Shown in pieces: positions 18,741 to 28,014 of a stretch of DNA of 64,000 nt. How positions within the stretch are numbered: position 1 is the stretch's first letter; each line of letters opens with the position of its first letter. The notes under the pieces were generated by a model that was not told where the DNA came from, searched no databases, and saw only the letters and a list, made by a program, of their open reading frames with translations. Source of the DNA: Magnetospirillum sp. (GTDB lineage: Bacteria > Pseudomonadota > Alphaproteobacteria > Rhodospirillales > Magnetospirillaceae); NCBI GenBank assembly GCA_024707145.1, contig JANQAI010000005.1:248001-312000 (forward strand). The letters run 5' to 3'. The position numbers and the translations under genes were made by a program.

Positions 18741-19190
18741 ATGGCATGGTTGGTTCTGGCGGCGGTGGTCGCACTGCCCATCGTCGAGATCGCGCTATTC
18801 GTCAAATCGGCGCAATGGCTGGGTTTCCTGCCTACCCTGATGGCTGCCGTCGCTGCCGGCGCCATCGGTCTGGCGTTGGTGCGCCGGCAGGGTTTCGAGC
18901 TGCTGATGCGCGCGCGTACCCAGTTCGACCGCGGCGAGGTCCCGGTGCGCGAGGCCTTCGACGCCATCTGCCTGGCGATGGCCGGCGCCCTGCTGCTGCT
19001 GCCCGGTTTCTTCACCGACATCCTGGCTATCCTGCTGCTGCTGCCGCCGGTGCGCGCCGTCTTGCGGTTGTGGCTGGCCGCCCGGCTGGTGGCGGCCGGC
19101 GCCGCGCCGGGCCAGGGGCCGGGAGCCCGCCCGCCCGCCGGGCCACGGGTGATCGAGACCGAATACCGCGTGATCGACGAGAAGGACTAA
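18741..19190 (+). CDS. fxsA: FxsA family membrane protein
   Basis: A 149-residue integral membrane protein of the FxsA family; the E. coli protein is linked to exclusion of phage T7. Hydrophobic segments are at about 3-22, 27-46 and 75-105 (LAMAGALLLLPGFFTDILAILLLLPPVR). GFFTDILG-like sequence is the family hallmark. The C-terminal tail, rich in Gly/Pro, ends VIETEYRVIDEKD. It precedes secB by 72 bases on the same strand. Confidence 0.9.
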   Translation: MAWLVLAAVVALPIVEIALFVKSAQWLGFLPTLMAAVAAGAIGLALVRRQGFELLMRARTQFDRGEVPVREAFDAICLAMAGALLLLPGFFTDILAILLLLPPVRAVLRLWLAARLVAAGAAPGQGPGARPPAGPRVIETEYRVIDEKD

Positions 19191-19262
19191 GGGGGCCGGC
19201 CGGTTGTGCCCACGCCCGATCCGTGTTAGCCATCGGCAGCGCCCGAACAAGGAAGTGCGACA

Positions 19263-19736
19263 ATGAGCGAAACCAATACCCCCGATTCCGCCCAGCCGCC
19301 GCTGGTCGTCAACGGCCAGTACGTCAAGGACCTGTCCTTCGAGGTCCCGGGTGCTCCGGCCATCTTCGGCGAGATGCAGAACCAGAGCCCCAACATCCCG
19401 ATCCACGTGGACATCAACGCGGCCCAGCTGCACGAGAACTCGTTCGAGGTCACGCTGCACCTGAAGGTCGAGGCGCGGCTGAACGACAACCGCCCGGTCT
19501 TCATCGTGGAACTGGCCTATGGCGGCATCTTCACCGTGAACGTGGCGCCCGAGCATCTGCAGGCCATGCTGCTGATCGAATGCCCGCGCCTGCTGTTCCC
19601 GTTCGCCCGCACCATCGTGGCGGACCTGACCCGCGATGGCGGCTTCCCGCCGCTGATGATCCAGCCCATCGATTTCGTCCAGCTGTTCCGCGCCCGCATG
19701 GAAGCGGCCCAGCAGGAAGCTCAGGGCACCGCGTAA
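19263..19736 (+). CDS. secB: Protein-export chaperone SecB
   Basis: Cytoplasmic tetrameric chaperone that delivers unfolded precursors to SecA. It is 157 residues, normal length. QYVKDLSFEVPGAP, the beta-strand NSFEVTLHLKVEA, VELAYGGIFTVN and the C-terminal GGFPPLMIQPIDF are the conserved blocks. GGAAG precedes the ATG. A terminator follows. Exported porins and the lipoproteins in this window are plausible clients. Confidence 0.97.
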   Translation: MSETNTPDSAQPPLVVNGQYVKDLSFEVPGAPAIFGEMQNQSPNIPIHVDINAAQLHENSFEVTLHLKVEARLNDNRPVFIVELAYGGIFTVNVAPEHLQAMLLIECPRLLFPFARTIVADLTRDGGFPPLMIQPIDFVQLFRARMEAAQQEAQGTA

Positions 19737-19746
19737 AAAAAAACAG

Positions 19747-19777
19747 CCCTCTCCCGTTCGCGGGAGAGGGATTTTTA
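19747..19777. terminator. Terminator between secB and dnaQ
   Basis: The stem CCCTCTCCCG / CGGGAGAGGG is flanked by an A-run on the left and ATTTTTAT on the right, so it can act for both converging genes. Confidence 0.85.
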
Positions 19778-19783
19778 TGCCGA

Positions 19784-20485
19784 TCAGCCCGCCTTGGCCT
19801 CTTCCGCCTCGGGCTCACGCAGCCAGATGGCCTTTTTCAGCTTGCCGATGAAAGCGGCATGGGCCTCCAGTTCCTCGGCGCCTGCGGCGTGGGGACGCGG
19901 CTCGCGGCGTTCGCGCACCACCTGCACCTGGGCGGCGGCCTTGCCGTTGGTCAGCCCCAGTTCGAAACCCGGCTGGCGGCCGCCGATCAGCTGCAGGTAG
20001 ACCTCGGCCAGCAATTCCGAGTCCAGCAGCGCGCCGTGGAAAGTGCGGTTCGAGTTGTCGATCTCGAAACGGCGGCACAGGGCGTCCAGGTTGGCGGGCG
20101 AGCCGGGGAACTTCTTGCGCGCCATCACCACGGTGTCAATGGCGCGGCTCATGGGCACGGCGGGAAAGCCCAAACGGGCGAATTCCGCATTGATGAACTT
20201 GATATCGAATTCGGCGTTGTGAATCACCAGCGGGGCATCGCCGATGAACTGGCGGAAATCGGCGACGATCTCGGCGAAGACCGGCTTGTCCGACAGGAAC
20301 TGGTCGGACAGGCCGTGCACCTTGAACGCCTCTTCCGGCATGTGGCGCTCGGGATTGATGTACTGGTGATAGACATTGCCGGTGGGCAGGTGGTTGACCA
20401 GCTCGACACAGCCGATTTCGACGATGCGGTCGCCCTGCAAGGGGTCGAAGCCGGTGGTTTCGGTATCGAGGACGATCTCGCGCAT
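19784..20485 (-). CDS. dnaQ: DNA polymerase III epsilon subunit (3'-5' proofreading exonuclease)
   Basis: Proofreads the replicative polymerase. It is 233 residues. DEDDh exonuclease motifs: ExoI DTETTGFD at 7-14, ExoII HNAEFDIKFIN near 95, ExoIII with catalytic His in NRTFHGALLDSELLAEVYL near 155-170. The C-terminal helical tail should bind the alpha subunit. Last gene of the leftward ppsR-maf-aroE-coaE-dnaQ series, 18 bases after coaE. Confidence 0.96.
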   Translation of the reverse strand: MREIVLDTETTGFDPLQGDRIVEIGCVELVNHLPTGNVYHQYINPERHMPEEAFKVHGLSDQFLSDKPVFAEIVADFRQFIGDAPLVIHNAEFDIKFINAEFARLGFPAVPMSRAIDTVVMARKKFPGSPANLDALCRRFEIDNSNRTFHGALLDSELLAEVYLQLIGGRQPGFELGLTNGKAAAQVQVVRERREPRPHAAGAEELEAHAAFIGKLKKAIWLREPEAEEAKAG

Positions 20486-20503
20486 GGGAACTTTCGGTGA
20501 GAA

Positions 20504-21091
20504 TTAGCTGCGCATCAGTGTGACGATGCGCTTGAGTCCGCGCAAGACCGGAGGCTTGCCGGCACCGGTGGGCAGGACAAAATCGGCACGGCGCCGTTTT
20601 TCGTGATCGGGCATCTGCTGGGCGCGGATGGCGGCCAGCCGGGCCGGGCTCATGCCCGGCCGCCCGAGCACCCGTTGGGCCTGCAGGAAAGTCGGGCACG
20701 ACACCACCGCCACCCGGTCGCAACGGCGCTGGCCGCCGGTCTCGAACAATAACGGGATGTCCAGCACCACCAGCGGCGTGCGGCGGCGGCGCTGGCGCTT
20801 GAGGAACTCGGTCTCGGCCCGGCGCACCAGTGGATGCAGGATGGCCTCCAGCCGCCTGAGCTCGGCGGGCTGGCCGAACACCCGCCGGCCCAGCTCCTGC
20901 CGGTTCACCGCACCGTCCTCCACCACGCCGGGAAAGGCCTGCCCGATGGCGGCCACCGCCGCGCCGCCCTTGCCCAGCAGCCGATGCACGGTGGCGTCGG
21001 CGTCGTGCACCGGCACCCCCAGCCGCCGCAGCATGGCGGCGGCGGTGCTCTTGCCCATGCCGATGGAGCCGGTGAGGCCGAGGATCTTCAT
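20504..21091 (-). CDS. coaE: Dephospho-CoA kinase
   Basis: Last step of coenzyme A synthesis: phosphorylates the 3'-OH of dephospho-CoA. It is 195 residues. The P-loop GSIGMGKS is at 8-15; VPVHDADATVHRLL and VLDIPLLFETG are the substrate-binding and lid regions. ATG 21091 matches the family start MKILGLTG. It lies between aroE and dnaQ, an arrangement widespread in alphaproteobacteria. Confidence 0.95.
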   Translation of the reverse strand: MKILGLTGSIGMGKSTAAAMLRRLGVPVHDADATVHRLLGKGGAAVAAIGQAFPGVVEDGAVNRQELGRRVFGQPAELRRLEAILHPLVRRAETEFLKRQRRRRTPLVVLDIPLLFETGGQRRCDRVAVVSCPTFLQAQRVLGRPGMSPARLAAIRAQQMPDHEKRRRADFVLPTGAGKPPVLRGLKRIVTLMRS

Positions 21092-21119
21092 GACTGGCCT
21101 GCCGGCCGATTGGCGTCTT

Positions 21120-21163
21120 CCATCCGTGTCGGGCCGTAGGCCCATCCGTGCTTATCCGTGTTG
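21120..21163. repeat. GGACACGGAT-family repeat, partial copy 3
   Basis: Contains CATCCGTGTCGGGCC and CCATCCGTGCTTATCCGTGT, matching the right arm of the copies at 9092 and 11007. The left arm is missing. Confidence 0.55.
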
Positions 21164-21164
21164 C

Positions 21165-22025
21165 TCATGGATGCAGCCGCCCCCGATCTAGCCGAGAACG
21201 AACGCCCGCAGGCTCGGCCGTCACCTCGGGACGAACTCCGAACCACGCCTCGAAGCCCGGTACCGCCTGCCACAGCAGCATGCCGAGGCCGTCCACCGCC
21301 GGATTGCCGCGCGCGGCGGCGCGGGCCAGCAGATCGGTGACCAGGGGCGCATAGACGATGTCGTTGACCACGGCGGAGGTCGGCAGCCGATCCAGCGCCA
21401 GCTCCAGCGGCGGCTGGCCGGTCATGCCCAGGGTGGTGGCGTTGACCAGCAGGACGGCGCCGTCCAGCGCCCGTGCCGCCTGGTCCCAGCCCATGACCGA
21501 GATCATACCGCCCACGTCCTTGGCCACCTGTTCGGCGCGGCTGGTGGAGCGGTTGACCAGGCGGATTTCCGGCACGCCGGCATCCACCAGGGCGGCGCAG
21601 ACGGCGCGGGCGGCGCCGCCGGCGCCCAGCACCACCGCCGGCCCGGCCTCCGGTGCCCAGTCGGGCGCGCCGCGGCGCAGGTTTTCCAGGAAACCGAAGG
21701 CGTCGGTGTTGCGGCCCTCGACGGAGCCGTCGTCGTGAAACACCAGCGTGTTGACCGCGCCGATGCGCCGGGCCAGCGGCTCGACCTCATCGGCCAGGAC
21801 CAGCGCCTGTTCCTTGTGCGGCACGGTGACGTTGGCGCCGACGAAACCCATGCACGGCAGCACCTCCAGCGCCTGCTGGAAGTCCTCGGGCCGCACCGGC
21901 AGCGGCACATAGGCGCCGTCGATGCCGAGCTTCTCCAGCCAGTAGCCGTGCAGACGAGGCGAACGCGAATGGCCCACCGGCCAGCCCATGACACCGGCCA
22001 GCCTGGCCTTGCCCGAAACGATCAT
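21165..22025 (-). CDS. aroE: Shikimate dehydrogenase
   Basis: Reduces 3-dehydroshikimate with NADPH in aromatic amino acid synthesis. It is 286 residues. Shikimate-binding SRSPRLHGYWL is at about 20; the catalytic Lys is in NVTVPHKEQAL and the paired Asp in GRNTDAFGF. The NADP loop is GAGGAARAV; LLVNATTLGM and GLGMLLWQA follow. ATG 22025 overlaps the maf stop by four bases. The same frame stays open far upstream through the N-terminal half of maf, but that is coincidental. Confidence 0.95.
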   Translation of the reverse strand: MIVSGKARLAGVMGWPVGHSRSPRLHGYWLEKLGIDGAYVPLPVRPEDFQQALEVLPCMGFVGANVTVPHKEQALVLADEVEPLARRIGAVNTLVFHDDGSVEGRNTDAFGFLENLRRGAPDWAPEAGPAVVLGAGGAARAVCAALVDAGVPEIRLVNRSTSRAEQVAKDVGGMISVMGWDQAARALDGAVLLVNATTLGMTGQPPLELALDRLPTSAVVNDIVYAPLVTDLLARAAARGNPAVDGLGMLLWQAVPGFEAWFGVRPEVTAEPAGVRSRLDRGRLHP

Positions 22026-22613
22026 GGCGTCAGTTCTCCGTTCTCGCGCAGGAAATCCAGCAGCGGCAGCAGCGGCAGGCCGAGGATGGTGAAATGATCG
22101 CCCTCCACCGCCATGAACAATTGCGCCCCCAGCCCTTCCAGCTGATAGCAGCCCACCGAAGACAGCACGCCGTCGCCGGCCCGGTCCAGGTACTGGTCGA
22201 GGAAGGCGTCGGAGAAACGGCGCATGGTCAGCCGGGCGCGGTCGGTGTGATGCCACAGCAAGCGGCCGTCGCGCACCGCCGCCACCGACGAGACCAGCCG
22301 GTGGGTCTTGCCGCGCAGCGCCTCCAGGCTGGGCGCGGGCCTGGGCGCGGTCGGCCGGCTTGTCGAACCAGACGCGGTCGCAGTCCAGCATCTGGTCGGC
22401 GCCGATAACGATGGCACCGGGATGGCGCGCCGACACCCGCGTCGCCTTCAGTTCGGCCAGCACCTCGGCCGCCCGGGCGGGGTTGTCGGTCTCCAGCCGC
22501 ATGGATTCCCTCACCGCCGCCTCGTCCACCGGGGCGGTATCCACCATCAGGGCCACGCCGGCCCGTTCCAGCAGGACGCGGCGGGTGGCCGAACCGGAGG
22601 CCAGCACGATCAT
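22022..22613 (-). CDS. maf: Maf family nucleotide pyrophosphatase, apparent frameshift
   Basis: Hydrolyses non-canonical or modified NTPs. The N-terminal part (MIVLASGSATRRVLLERAGV, then GAIVIGADQMLDCDRVWFDKP) is in one frame from ATG 22613. The C-terminal part (LEALRGKTHRLVSSVAAVRDG, then VGCYQLEGLGAQLF) is in the next frame and ends at 22022. On the gene strand GCCCAGCCTGGAG should read GCCCAGCTGGAG, so one extra base at 22327-22328 explains the break. The repaired product is 196 residues, normal for Maf. The active-site ASGS/R and GADQ signatures are present. It overlaps ppsR upstream and aroE downstream. Confidence 0.85.
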
Positions 22614-23437
22614 TTGGGCGCCTCCTGCTTGGCGGTGTGCTGGCCGTGCAGCTGGATGATGGTGGCCGAGGCCTCCTCGATGGAGCGCCGGGTCACGTCC
22701 ACCACCGGCCAGCCGTGGCGCGAGAACAACCGCCGCGCCGAGGCCACCTCCTCACGCACCTTCTCGAACGCGGCGTAGTCGGATTCCTCGTCGTGGTTGA
22801 GGAAGCGCAGCCGCGCCCGGCGGATGTCGGACAGGCTCTTGGGGTCCTTGGTCAGGCCCACCACCAGCGGCCGGCGCAGGTTTTCCAACTGGGGCGGCAG
22901 CGGCACGCCGGGGACCAGGGGATAATTGGCGCATTTGTAGCCGCGGTTGGCCAGGTACATGCAGGTGGGCGTCTTCGAGGTGCGCGAGACACCGATGACC
23001 ACGATGTCGGCATCCTCGATGTCGTCCAGCAGCTGGCCGTCGTCGTGGTTCAGGGTGAACTGCATGGCGTCGATGCGGGCGAAATATTCGGCGTCCAACT
23101 GGTATTGGCGGCCCGGCGTGGCGTGCATCTCCGCCCCCAGGTAGCCGGCGAGCGCACCGAGCACCGGGTCGAGCACCGGGATGCAGGGGGTGTGCATGCG
23201 CCGACAGGCTTCTTCCAGCAGGCCGCGCACCGCCGTATCCACCAGGGTGAACAGCACGATGCCAGGATTCTCCTCGATGCCGGCGATCACCCGCTCCACC
23301 TGGCCCTGGCTGCGCACCAGCCACCAATTATGCTGGATCGCCTGCACGCCCTCGAACTGGACCATGCAGGCGCGGGTGACGGAGGTGACGGTTTCGCCGG
23401 TGGCGTCGGACACCAGATGGAGATGGAAGCTGCGCAT
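22610..23437 (-). CDS. ppsR: DUF299 bifunctional kinase/pyrophosphorylase regulating PPDK or PEP synthase
   Basis: A 275-residue regulator that phosphorylates (ADP-dependent) and dephosphorylates the catalytic-site Thr of pyruvate phosphate dikinase or PEP synthase. FHLHLVSDATGETV opens the protein. The P-loop-like GVSRTSKTPTCMYLA is near 148-162, followed by NYPLVPGVPLPPQL and GLTKDPKSL. ATG 23437 was chosen; DnaA-like boxes lie immediately upstream. First gene on the left side of the proposed origin, the place DUF299 occupies next to the Caulobacter origin. Confidence 0.92.
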   Translation of the reverse strand: MRSFHLHLVSDATGETVTSVTRACMVQFEGVQAIQHNWWLVRSQGQVERVIAGIEENPGIVLFTLVDTAVRGLLEEACRRMHTPCIPVLDPVLGALAGYLGAEMHATPGRQYQLDAEYFARIDAMQFTLNHDDGQLLDDIEDADIVVIGVSRTSKTPTCMYLANRGYKCANYPLVPGVPLPPQLENLRRPLVVGLTKDPKSLSDIRRARLRFLNHDEESDYAAFEKVREEVASARRLFSRHGWPVVDVTRRSIEEASATIIQLHGQHTAKQEAPK

Positions 23438-23846
23438 GAGCTTGTGGATACCCGAGAATCGTGTGGATAAGCCGGCCTCGCGGCCCGAGGGCGGAAAAAG
23501 CGCACCCGTTCGGGGTGGAGTCGTCCGCCCATCGGCCCGGATGGGGACGAGAATCCGGGCGCGGCCGGAGAATAGCGCGAATCGCTGCGGCCGGCACCCG
23601 CTTTCCCCAGCTTCCACTCCTTTCGGAATACCCCGTTAGGGGGAGAAAAGCTTGACTCTCCGCACGCCGCCCCCCGATTTTCCACAGACCTGGCCGAACG
23701 GAGGCGACCATCGGGATAGATCTGTGGATCGTTTGGGGAGCGAGTCCAATCCCCGTTGTCCACAGGTACCCACATCCTCAGCCACCTTTTCTCATAGAAA
23801 CAAACCTTGTATGACCTAGGGCCGGATAACCCGGAAAGGCACGCCC
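23438..23846. other. Putative chromosomal replication origin (oriC)
   Basis: A gene-free 409-base stretch between ppsR and hemE. DnaA-box-like 9-mers: TGTGGATAC 23443-23451, TGTGGATAA 23462-23470 (exact consensus), TTTTCCACA 23678-23686, TGTGGATCG 23723-23731, TTGTCCACA 23756-23764. Six GANTC sites, the alphaproteobacterial CcrM target, start at 23456, 23518, 23551, 23579, 23654 and 23742. An AT-rich patch at about 23786-23815 could be the unwinding element. Genes point away on both sides, and parAB with parS lie 13 kb to the right. In Caulobacter and Rickettsia the origin is likewise next to hemE. Confidence 0.75.
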
Positions 23847-24890
23847 TTGACCACCAAGACGTCCAAGCGATTCCTCCAGGCCCTCGCCGGCGAAACCTCG
23901 ACCCCGCCACCCTTCTGGCTGATGCGCCAGGCCGGCCGCTACCTGCCGGAATACCGCGCCACCCGCGCCCAGGCCGGCAGCTTCCTGGACCTGTGCTACA
24001 ATCCGGAGCTGGCGGTGGAGGTGACGCTGCAGCCGCTGCGCCGCTATGGCTTCGACGCCGCCATCCTGTTTTCCGACATCCTGGTGGTTCCCGACGCGTT
24101 GCGGCAGCGGGTTGCCTTCCGCGAAGGCGAAGGTCCGGTGTTGACACCCATTCGCTCGGCAAGGGATCTGGAAGGTCTCGACATCTCGGGCCTGCACGAC
24201 CATCTGGCGCCGGTCTATGCCACGGTGAAGGGACTGAGCACGGCCATTCCCGCCTCGACGACGCTGATCGGCTTCTCGGGGGCGCCGTGGACGGTGGCCA
24301 CCTACATGATCGAGGGCGGCGGCTCCAAGGATTTCAGCCACGCCAAGCGCATGATGTGGGGCGAGCCCGAGCTGTTCGCCCGGCTGATGGACCTGCTGGT
24401 GGAGGCCACCGGGCAATACCTGATCCGCCAGATCGACAACGGCGCCGAAGCCATCCAGATCTTCGACACCTGGGCCGGAGCCCTGCCGGAGACCGAATTC
24501 CGCCGCTGGGTGATCGAACCGGCCCGCCGGCTGGTGGAACGCATCCATTCCGAGCGTCCCGGCGTGCCGGTGATCGGCTTCCCGCGCGGCGCCGGCATGC
24601 TGTACGAGGCCTACGTGACCGAGACCGGCGTGGACGGCGTCAGCCTGGACACCGCGGTGCCGCTGGACTGGGCGGCCGAAAAGCTGCAGCCCAAATGCAC
24701 GGTCCAGGGCAATCTGGATCCCATCCTGCTGGTGGCGGGCGGCGAGGCGCTGGACGCCGGCATCGACCGCATCCTCAGGGCGCTGGGCAAGGGACCGTTC
24801 ATCTTCAACCTGGGCCACGGCATCACGCCGCCCACGCCGCCGGAAAACGTGGCGCGCCTGGCTGAGCGGGTGAAGGGTTGGCGAGGATAA
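23847..24890 (+). CDS. hemE: Uroporphyrinogen decarboxylase
   Basis: Decarboxylates uroporphyrinogen III to coproporphyrinogen III in haem synthesis. It is 347 residues. [14 protein letters not shown] at about 24-37 holds the substrate-binding arginines; [13 protein letters not shown] carries the catalytic Asp; [18 protein letters not shown] follows. C-terminal GNLDPILL and [15 protein letters not shown] are conserved. The start is TTG at 23847, giving the normal N-terminus; no ATG fits. It abuts the proposed origin, so its promoter lies inside that region. Confidence 0.96.
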   Translation: MTTKTSKRFLQALAGETSTPPPFWLMRQAGRYLPEYRATRAQAGSFLDLCYNPELAVEVTLQPLRRYGFDAAILFSDILVVPDALRQRVAFREGEGPVLTPIRSARDLEGLDISGLHDHLAPVYATVKGLSTAIPASTTLIGFSGAPWTVATYMIEGGGSKDFSHAKRMMWGEPELFARLMDLLVEATGQYLIRQIDNGAEAIQIFDTWAGALPETEFRRWVIEPARRLVERIHSERPGVPVIGFPRGAGMLYEAYVTETGVDGVSLDTAVPLDWAAEKLQPKCTVQGNLDPILLVAGGEALDAGIDRILRALGKGPFIFNLGHGITPPTPPENVARLAERVKGWRG

Positions 24891-24894
24891 GCGG

Positions 24895-25098
24895 TCATGA
24901 CGGAGCGAGCGCCAGCGAGGGACTGGCCCGTTAAGGGCCCGCGAGCTTATGCGGAGTCGCAAGACGTGTGCTCTGCACACAGCGTGAGCCGTGCCGCCCC
25001 GCAGGGGCAAACGACGCCTGCAAGGCGGCCCGAGCTAAGCGAGGGTGGGCTTTGCCCACAAGCGGGCGGAGGCCCGCGCCCGGCGCTTGAGGGCCTAC
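24895..25098. repeat. Long GC-rich intergenic repeat, family D (inverted orientation)
   Basis: About 200 bases between hemE and hemH without a gene. It contains CGGAGCGAGCGCCAGCGAGG, GACTGGCCCG and several short hairpins. The motif series recurs at 53760 and, inverted, at 47909 and 52786. It would appear in the hemE-hemH transcript if they are co-transcribed. Confidence 0.65.
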
Positions 25099-25099
25099 C

Positions 25100-26102
25100 A
25101 TGACCAAGACAGCGGTGATCCTGTTCAATCTGGGCGGGCCGGATTCGCTGGAGGCGGTCGAGCCGTTCCTGTTCAACCTGTTCAACGATCCCGCCATCAT
25201 CGGCGCCCCTGGCCTGATACGGCGCCTGTTGGCCCGCTTCATCGCCAGGAAACGCGGACCGGTGGCGCGGGACATCTACGCCCAGCCTGGGCGGCAGGTC
25301 GCCGCTGGTGGAGGAGACCGCCAAGCAGGCGCAGGCGCTTGAAGCGGCCTTGGGAGCCGGCCACAAGGTGTTCGTGGCCATGCGCTACTGGCACCCCTTC
25401 GCCTCGGAGGCCCTGGCCGCCGCCCGGACATGGGGGGCGGAGAAGGTGGTGCTGCTGCCGCTTTATCCTCAGTTCTCCACCACCACCACGCGGTCCTCGC
25501 TGCGGGAATGGCGCAAGCTGGCGGCCGATTGGCGGGTGCCGACGGACACCGTGTGCTGCTATCCCGACGAGCCGGGACTGGTGGCCGCCATCGCCCAACT
25601 GGTGCGTGCCGGCTATGACGAGGCGGCCAAGGCGGGTACGCCTCGCATCCTGTTTTCCGCCCATGGCCTGCCGCAGAGCGTGGTGGACAAGGGTGACCCC
25701 TATCCGCGCCACGTGGAACAGACCGTACGAGCGGTGATCGGTGCCATGGGGCTGGCCGATGTGGACTGGTCCTTGTGCTACCAGAGCCGGGTCGGCCCGA
25801 TGAAATGGATCGGCCCATCCACCGAGCAGGAACTGGAACGGGCCGGCGAGGACGGCGTGCCGGTGGTGGTGGTGCCCATCGCCTTCGTGTCGGAGCACTC
25901 CGAAACCCTGGTGGAGCTGGACGTGGAATACCGTCACCGCGCCGAAGGCCTGGGCATTCCCGCCTATGTGCGTGTGCCAGCGGTGGGCCACCATCCCGCT
26001 TTCATCGCCAGCCTGGCCCGGCTGGTGAGTCAACCGGAAGCGATGCGCGGACGCGGCTGCGCCGCCGCCGGTCAGCGTTGCCCTTACGCGGAGGAAGCAT
26101 GA
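25100..26102 (+). CDS. hemH: Ferrochelatase, apparent frameshift after residue 60
   Basis: Inserts ferrous iron into protoporphyrin IX. Frame 1 gives [20 protein letters not shown] through ARDIYAQ. The rest is in frame 2: [36 protein letters not shown] with the catalytic His, [15 protein letters not shown], and [18 protein letters not shown] with the catalytic Glu. At 25281-25290 CAGCCTGGGCGG should read CAGCTGGGCGG to give AQLGGRSPL, as in the family. Removing that C yields 333 residues. Because haem synthesis is encoded just around it, sequence error is the likelier explanation. Its stop overlaps the hemJ-like start. Confidence 0.88.
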
Positions 26103-26533
26103 GCGGTGAAGGTTATCTGTGGCTGAAGGCCCTGCACGTCATCGCAGTGATCTCGTGGATGGCCGGCCTGCTCTACCTGCCCCGCCTGTTCGTCTATCAC
26201 TGCGAGGTTGAGCCGGGTTCGGCCACTTCGGAAAAGTTCAAGGTGATGGAGCGGCGCCTTTTCCGCGCGATCATGACCCCGGCCATGCTGGTGGCCTGGG
26301 CGGCCGGCCTGACCATGGCGGTGGTCGGCGGCCTGTTCCAGGACGGATGGTTTCACGTGAAACTACTCCTCGTGGTTCTGATGACCGGTGCCCACCATAT
26401 GATGGCACGCTGGAAGAACGACTTCGCCGCCGACCGCAATACCCGGCCGCAGCGCTTCTTCCGCATCGCCAACGAGGTGCCCACCCTGCTGATGATCGCC
26501 ATCGTCATCCTGGTGGTGGTGAAGCCCTTCTAA
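26099..26533 (+). CDS. hemJ: HemJ-type protoporphyrinogen IX oxidase (UPF0093)
   Basis: A 144-residue inner-membrane protein with four predicted spans (about 8-28, 55-77, 82-102, 122-142). KALHVIAVISWMAGLLYLPRLFVYH near the N-terminus contains the conserved haem-binding His and is characteristic of HemJ, which oxidises protoporphyrinogen IX where HemG and HemY are absent. Placement directly after hemE and hemH, with an ATGA overlap, supports this step. A perfect parS core lies inside the coding sequence at 26350. Confidence 0.88.
   Translation: MSGEGYLWLKALHVIAVISWMAGLLYLPRLFVYHCEVEPGSATSEKFKVMERRLFRAIMTPAMLVAWAAGLTMAVVGGLFQDGWFHVKLLLVVLMTGAHHMMARWKNDFAADRNTRPQRFFRIANEVPTLLMIAIVILVVVKPF
26350..26363. 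promoter_or_regulatory. parS site (ParB binding), first of four
   Basis: GTTTCACGTGAAAC, the exact 14-bp palindromic core, is embedded in the hemJ coding sequence (GWFHVKLL). The flanking bases are G and T, so only the core is perfect. Confidence 0.75.
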
Positions 26534-26731
26534 GCCTTCTAAACCGCCGCATTGCAGCATATTTGGCGTTTGACAGCGGCGCGGGCTTTGGCTAATGCTG
26601 TGCCCAATCCCAAGGGCCGGTTAAGGCCCGCCATCCCCAGATCGTCATTTCCGCGCCGGTTTCCCGGACCCGATTCCCCCTCGGGGCTCGCCTGAAAGCG
26701 GGCACGCGTGAGCAGTCAGACGGACACCCCC

Positions 26732-27988
26732 ATGCATCTTCAAGAACTCAAGAAGAAATCTCCGGCCGAGCTGCTTGCTTTCGCCGAGGAACTGCAGATC
26801 GAGAACGCCAGCACCCTGCGCAAGCAGGACATGATGTTCGCCATCCTCAAGCAGCTGGCCGACAACGACACGCCCATCTACGGCGACGGCGTGCTGGAGA
26901 TCCTGCAGGACGGCTTCGGCTTCCTGCGCAGCCCCGAGGCCAATTACCTGCCGGGCCCCGACGACATCTATGTCAGCCCCAGCCAGGTGCGCCGCTTCGG
27001 CCTGCGCACCGGCGACACGGTGGAGGGCCAGATCCGCTCGCCCAAGGACGGCGAGCGCTATTTCGCCCTGCTGAAGGTCAACACCATCAATTTCGAGCCG
27101 CCGGAGAACGTGCGGCACCGCATCAACTTCGACAATCTCACCCCGCTTTATCCGGATGAGAAGCTGAAGCTGGAGCTGGACGACCCCACCAAGAAGGACC
27201 TGACCACCCGGGTGATCGACCTGGTGGCGCCGCTGGGCAAGGGCCAGCGCGCGCTGATCGTGGCGCCGCCGCGCACCGGCAAGACCGTGATGCTGCAGAA
27301 CATCGCCCACGCCATCGCCGCCAACCAGCCCGACGTCTACCTGATCGTGCTGCTGATCGACGAGCGTCCCGAGGAAGTGACCGACATGGCTCGCTCGGTG
27401 CGCGGCGAGGTGATCTCGTCCACCTTCGACGAGCCGGCCAGCCGCCACGTCCAGGTCACCGAGATGGTACTGGAGAAGGCCAAGCGCCTGGTCGAGCACA
27501 AACGCGACGTGGTCATCCTGCTGGACTCGATCACCCGCTTGGCCCGCGCCTACAACACCGTGGTACCCAGCTCGGGCAAGGTGCTGACCGGCGGCGTCGA
27601 CGCCAACGCGCTGCAGCGTCCCAAGCGTTTCTTCGGCGCCGCCCGCAACATCGAGGAGGGCGGCTCGCTCACCATCATCGCCACCGCGCTGATCGACACC
27701 GGCTCGCGCATGGACGAGGTGATCTTCGAAGAGTTCAAGGGCACCGGCAATTCGGAGATCATCCTGGACCGCAAGCTGTCGGACAAGCGCACCTTCCCGG
27801 CCATCGACATCACCCGCTCGGGCACCCGCAAGGAAGAGCTGCTGGTGGACAAGGGCGTGCTGTCCAAGATGTGGGTGCTGCGCCGCATCCTGATGCCCAT
27901 GGGCGTGGTGGATGCCATGGAATTCCTGGTGGACAAGCTGAAGCAGTCCAAGAACAACTCGGATTTCTTCGAGGCAATGAATTCGTAG
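26732..27988 (+). CDS. rho: Transcription termination factor Rho
   Basis: Hexameric RNA-dependent ATPase that terminates transcription. It is 418 residues from ATG 26732. The N-terminal helical domain ([20 protein letters not shown]) is followed by the cold-shock-like RNA-binding domain ([35 protein letters not shown]). Walker A APPRTGKT is near 178, with [12 protein letters not shown] and the R-loop [23 protein letters not shown] after it. A GTG at 26708 would add eight residues; ATG 26732 gives the usual alphaproteobacterial N-terminus. Origin-proximal. Confidence 0.96.
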   Translation: MHLQELKKKSPAELLAFAEELQIENASTLRKQDMMFAILKQLADNDTPIYGDGVLEILQDGFGFLRSPEANYLPGPDDIYVSPSQVRRFGLRTGDTVEGQIRSPKDGERYFALLKVNTINFEPPENVRHRINFDNLTPLYPDEKLKLELDDPTKKDLTTRVIDLVAPLGKGQRALIVAPPRTGKTVMLQNIAHAIAANQPDVYLIVLLIDERPEEVTDMARSVRGEVISSTFDEPASRHVQVTEMVLEKAKRLVEHKRDVVILLDSITRLARAYNTVVPSSGKVLTGGVDANALQRPKRFFGAARNIEEGGSLTIIATALIDTGSRMDEVIFEEFKGTGNSEIILDRKLSDKRTFPAIDITRSGTRKEELLVDKGVLSKMWVLRRILMPMGVVDAMEFLVDKLKQSKNNSDFFEAMNS

Positions 27989-28014
27989 GGCGGCTCCACC
28001 ATCCCCTTTTCTGC

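Noticed and set aside
21165..22613. Maf-AroE fusion protein in a single frame
   Set aside because: The N-terminal half of maf happens to be in the aroE frame because of the extra base at 22327; the proper C-terminal half of Maf lies in the neighbouring frame and overlaps the aroE start normally.
25280..25300. Programmed ribosomal frameshifting in hemH or similar genes
   Set aside because: No slippery heptamer or downstream pseudoknot; the same AGCCT lesion occurs in unrelated genes, so an artefact is simpler.
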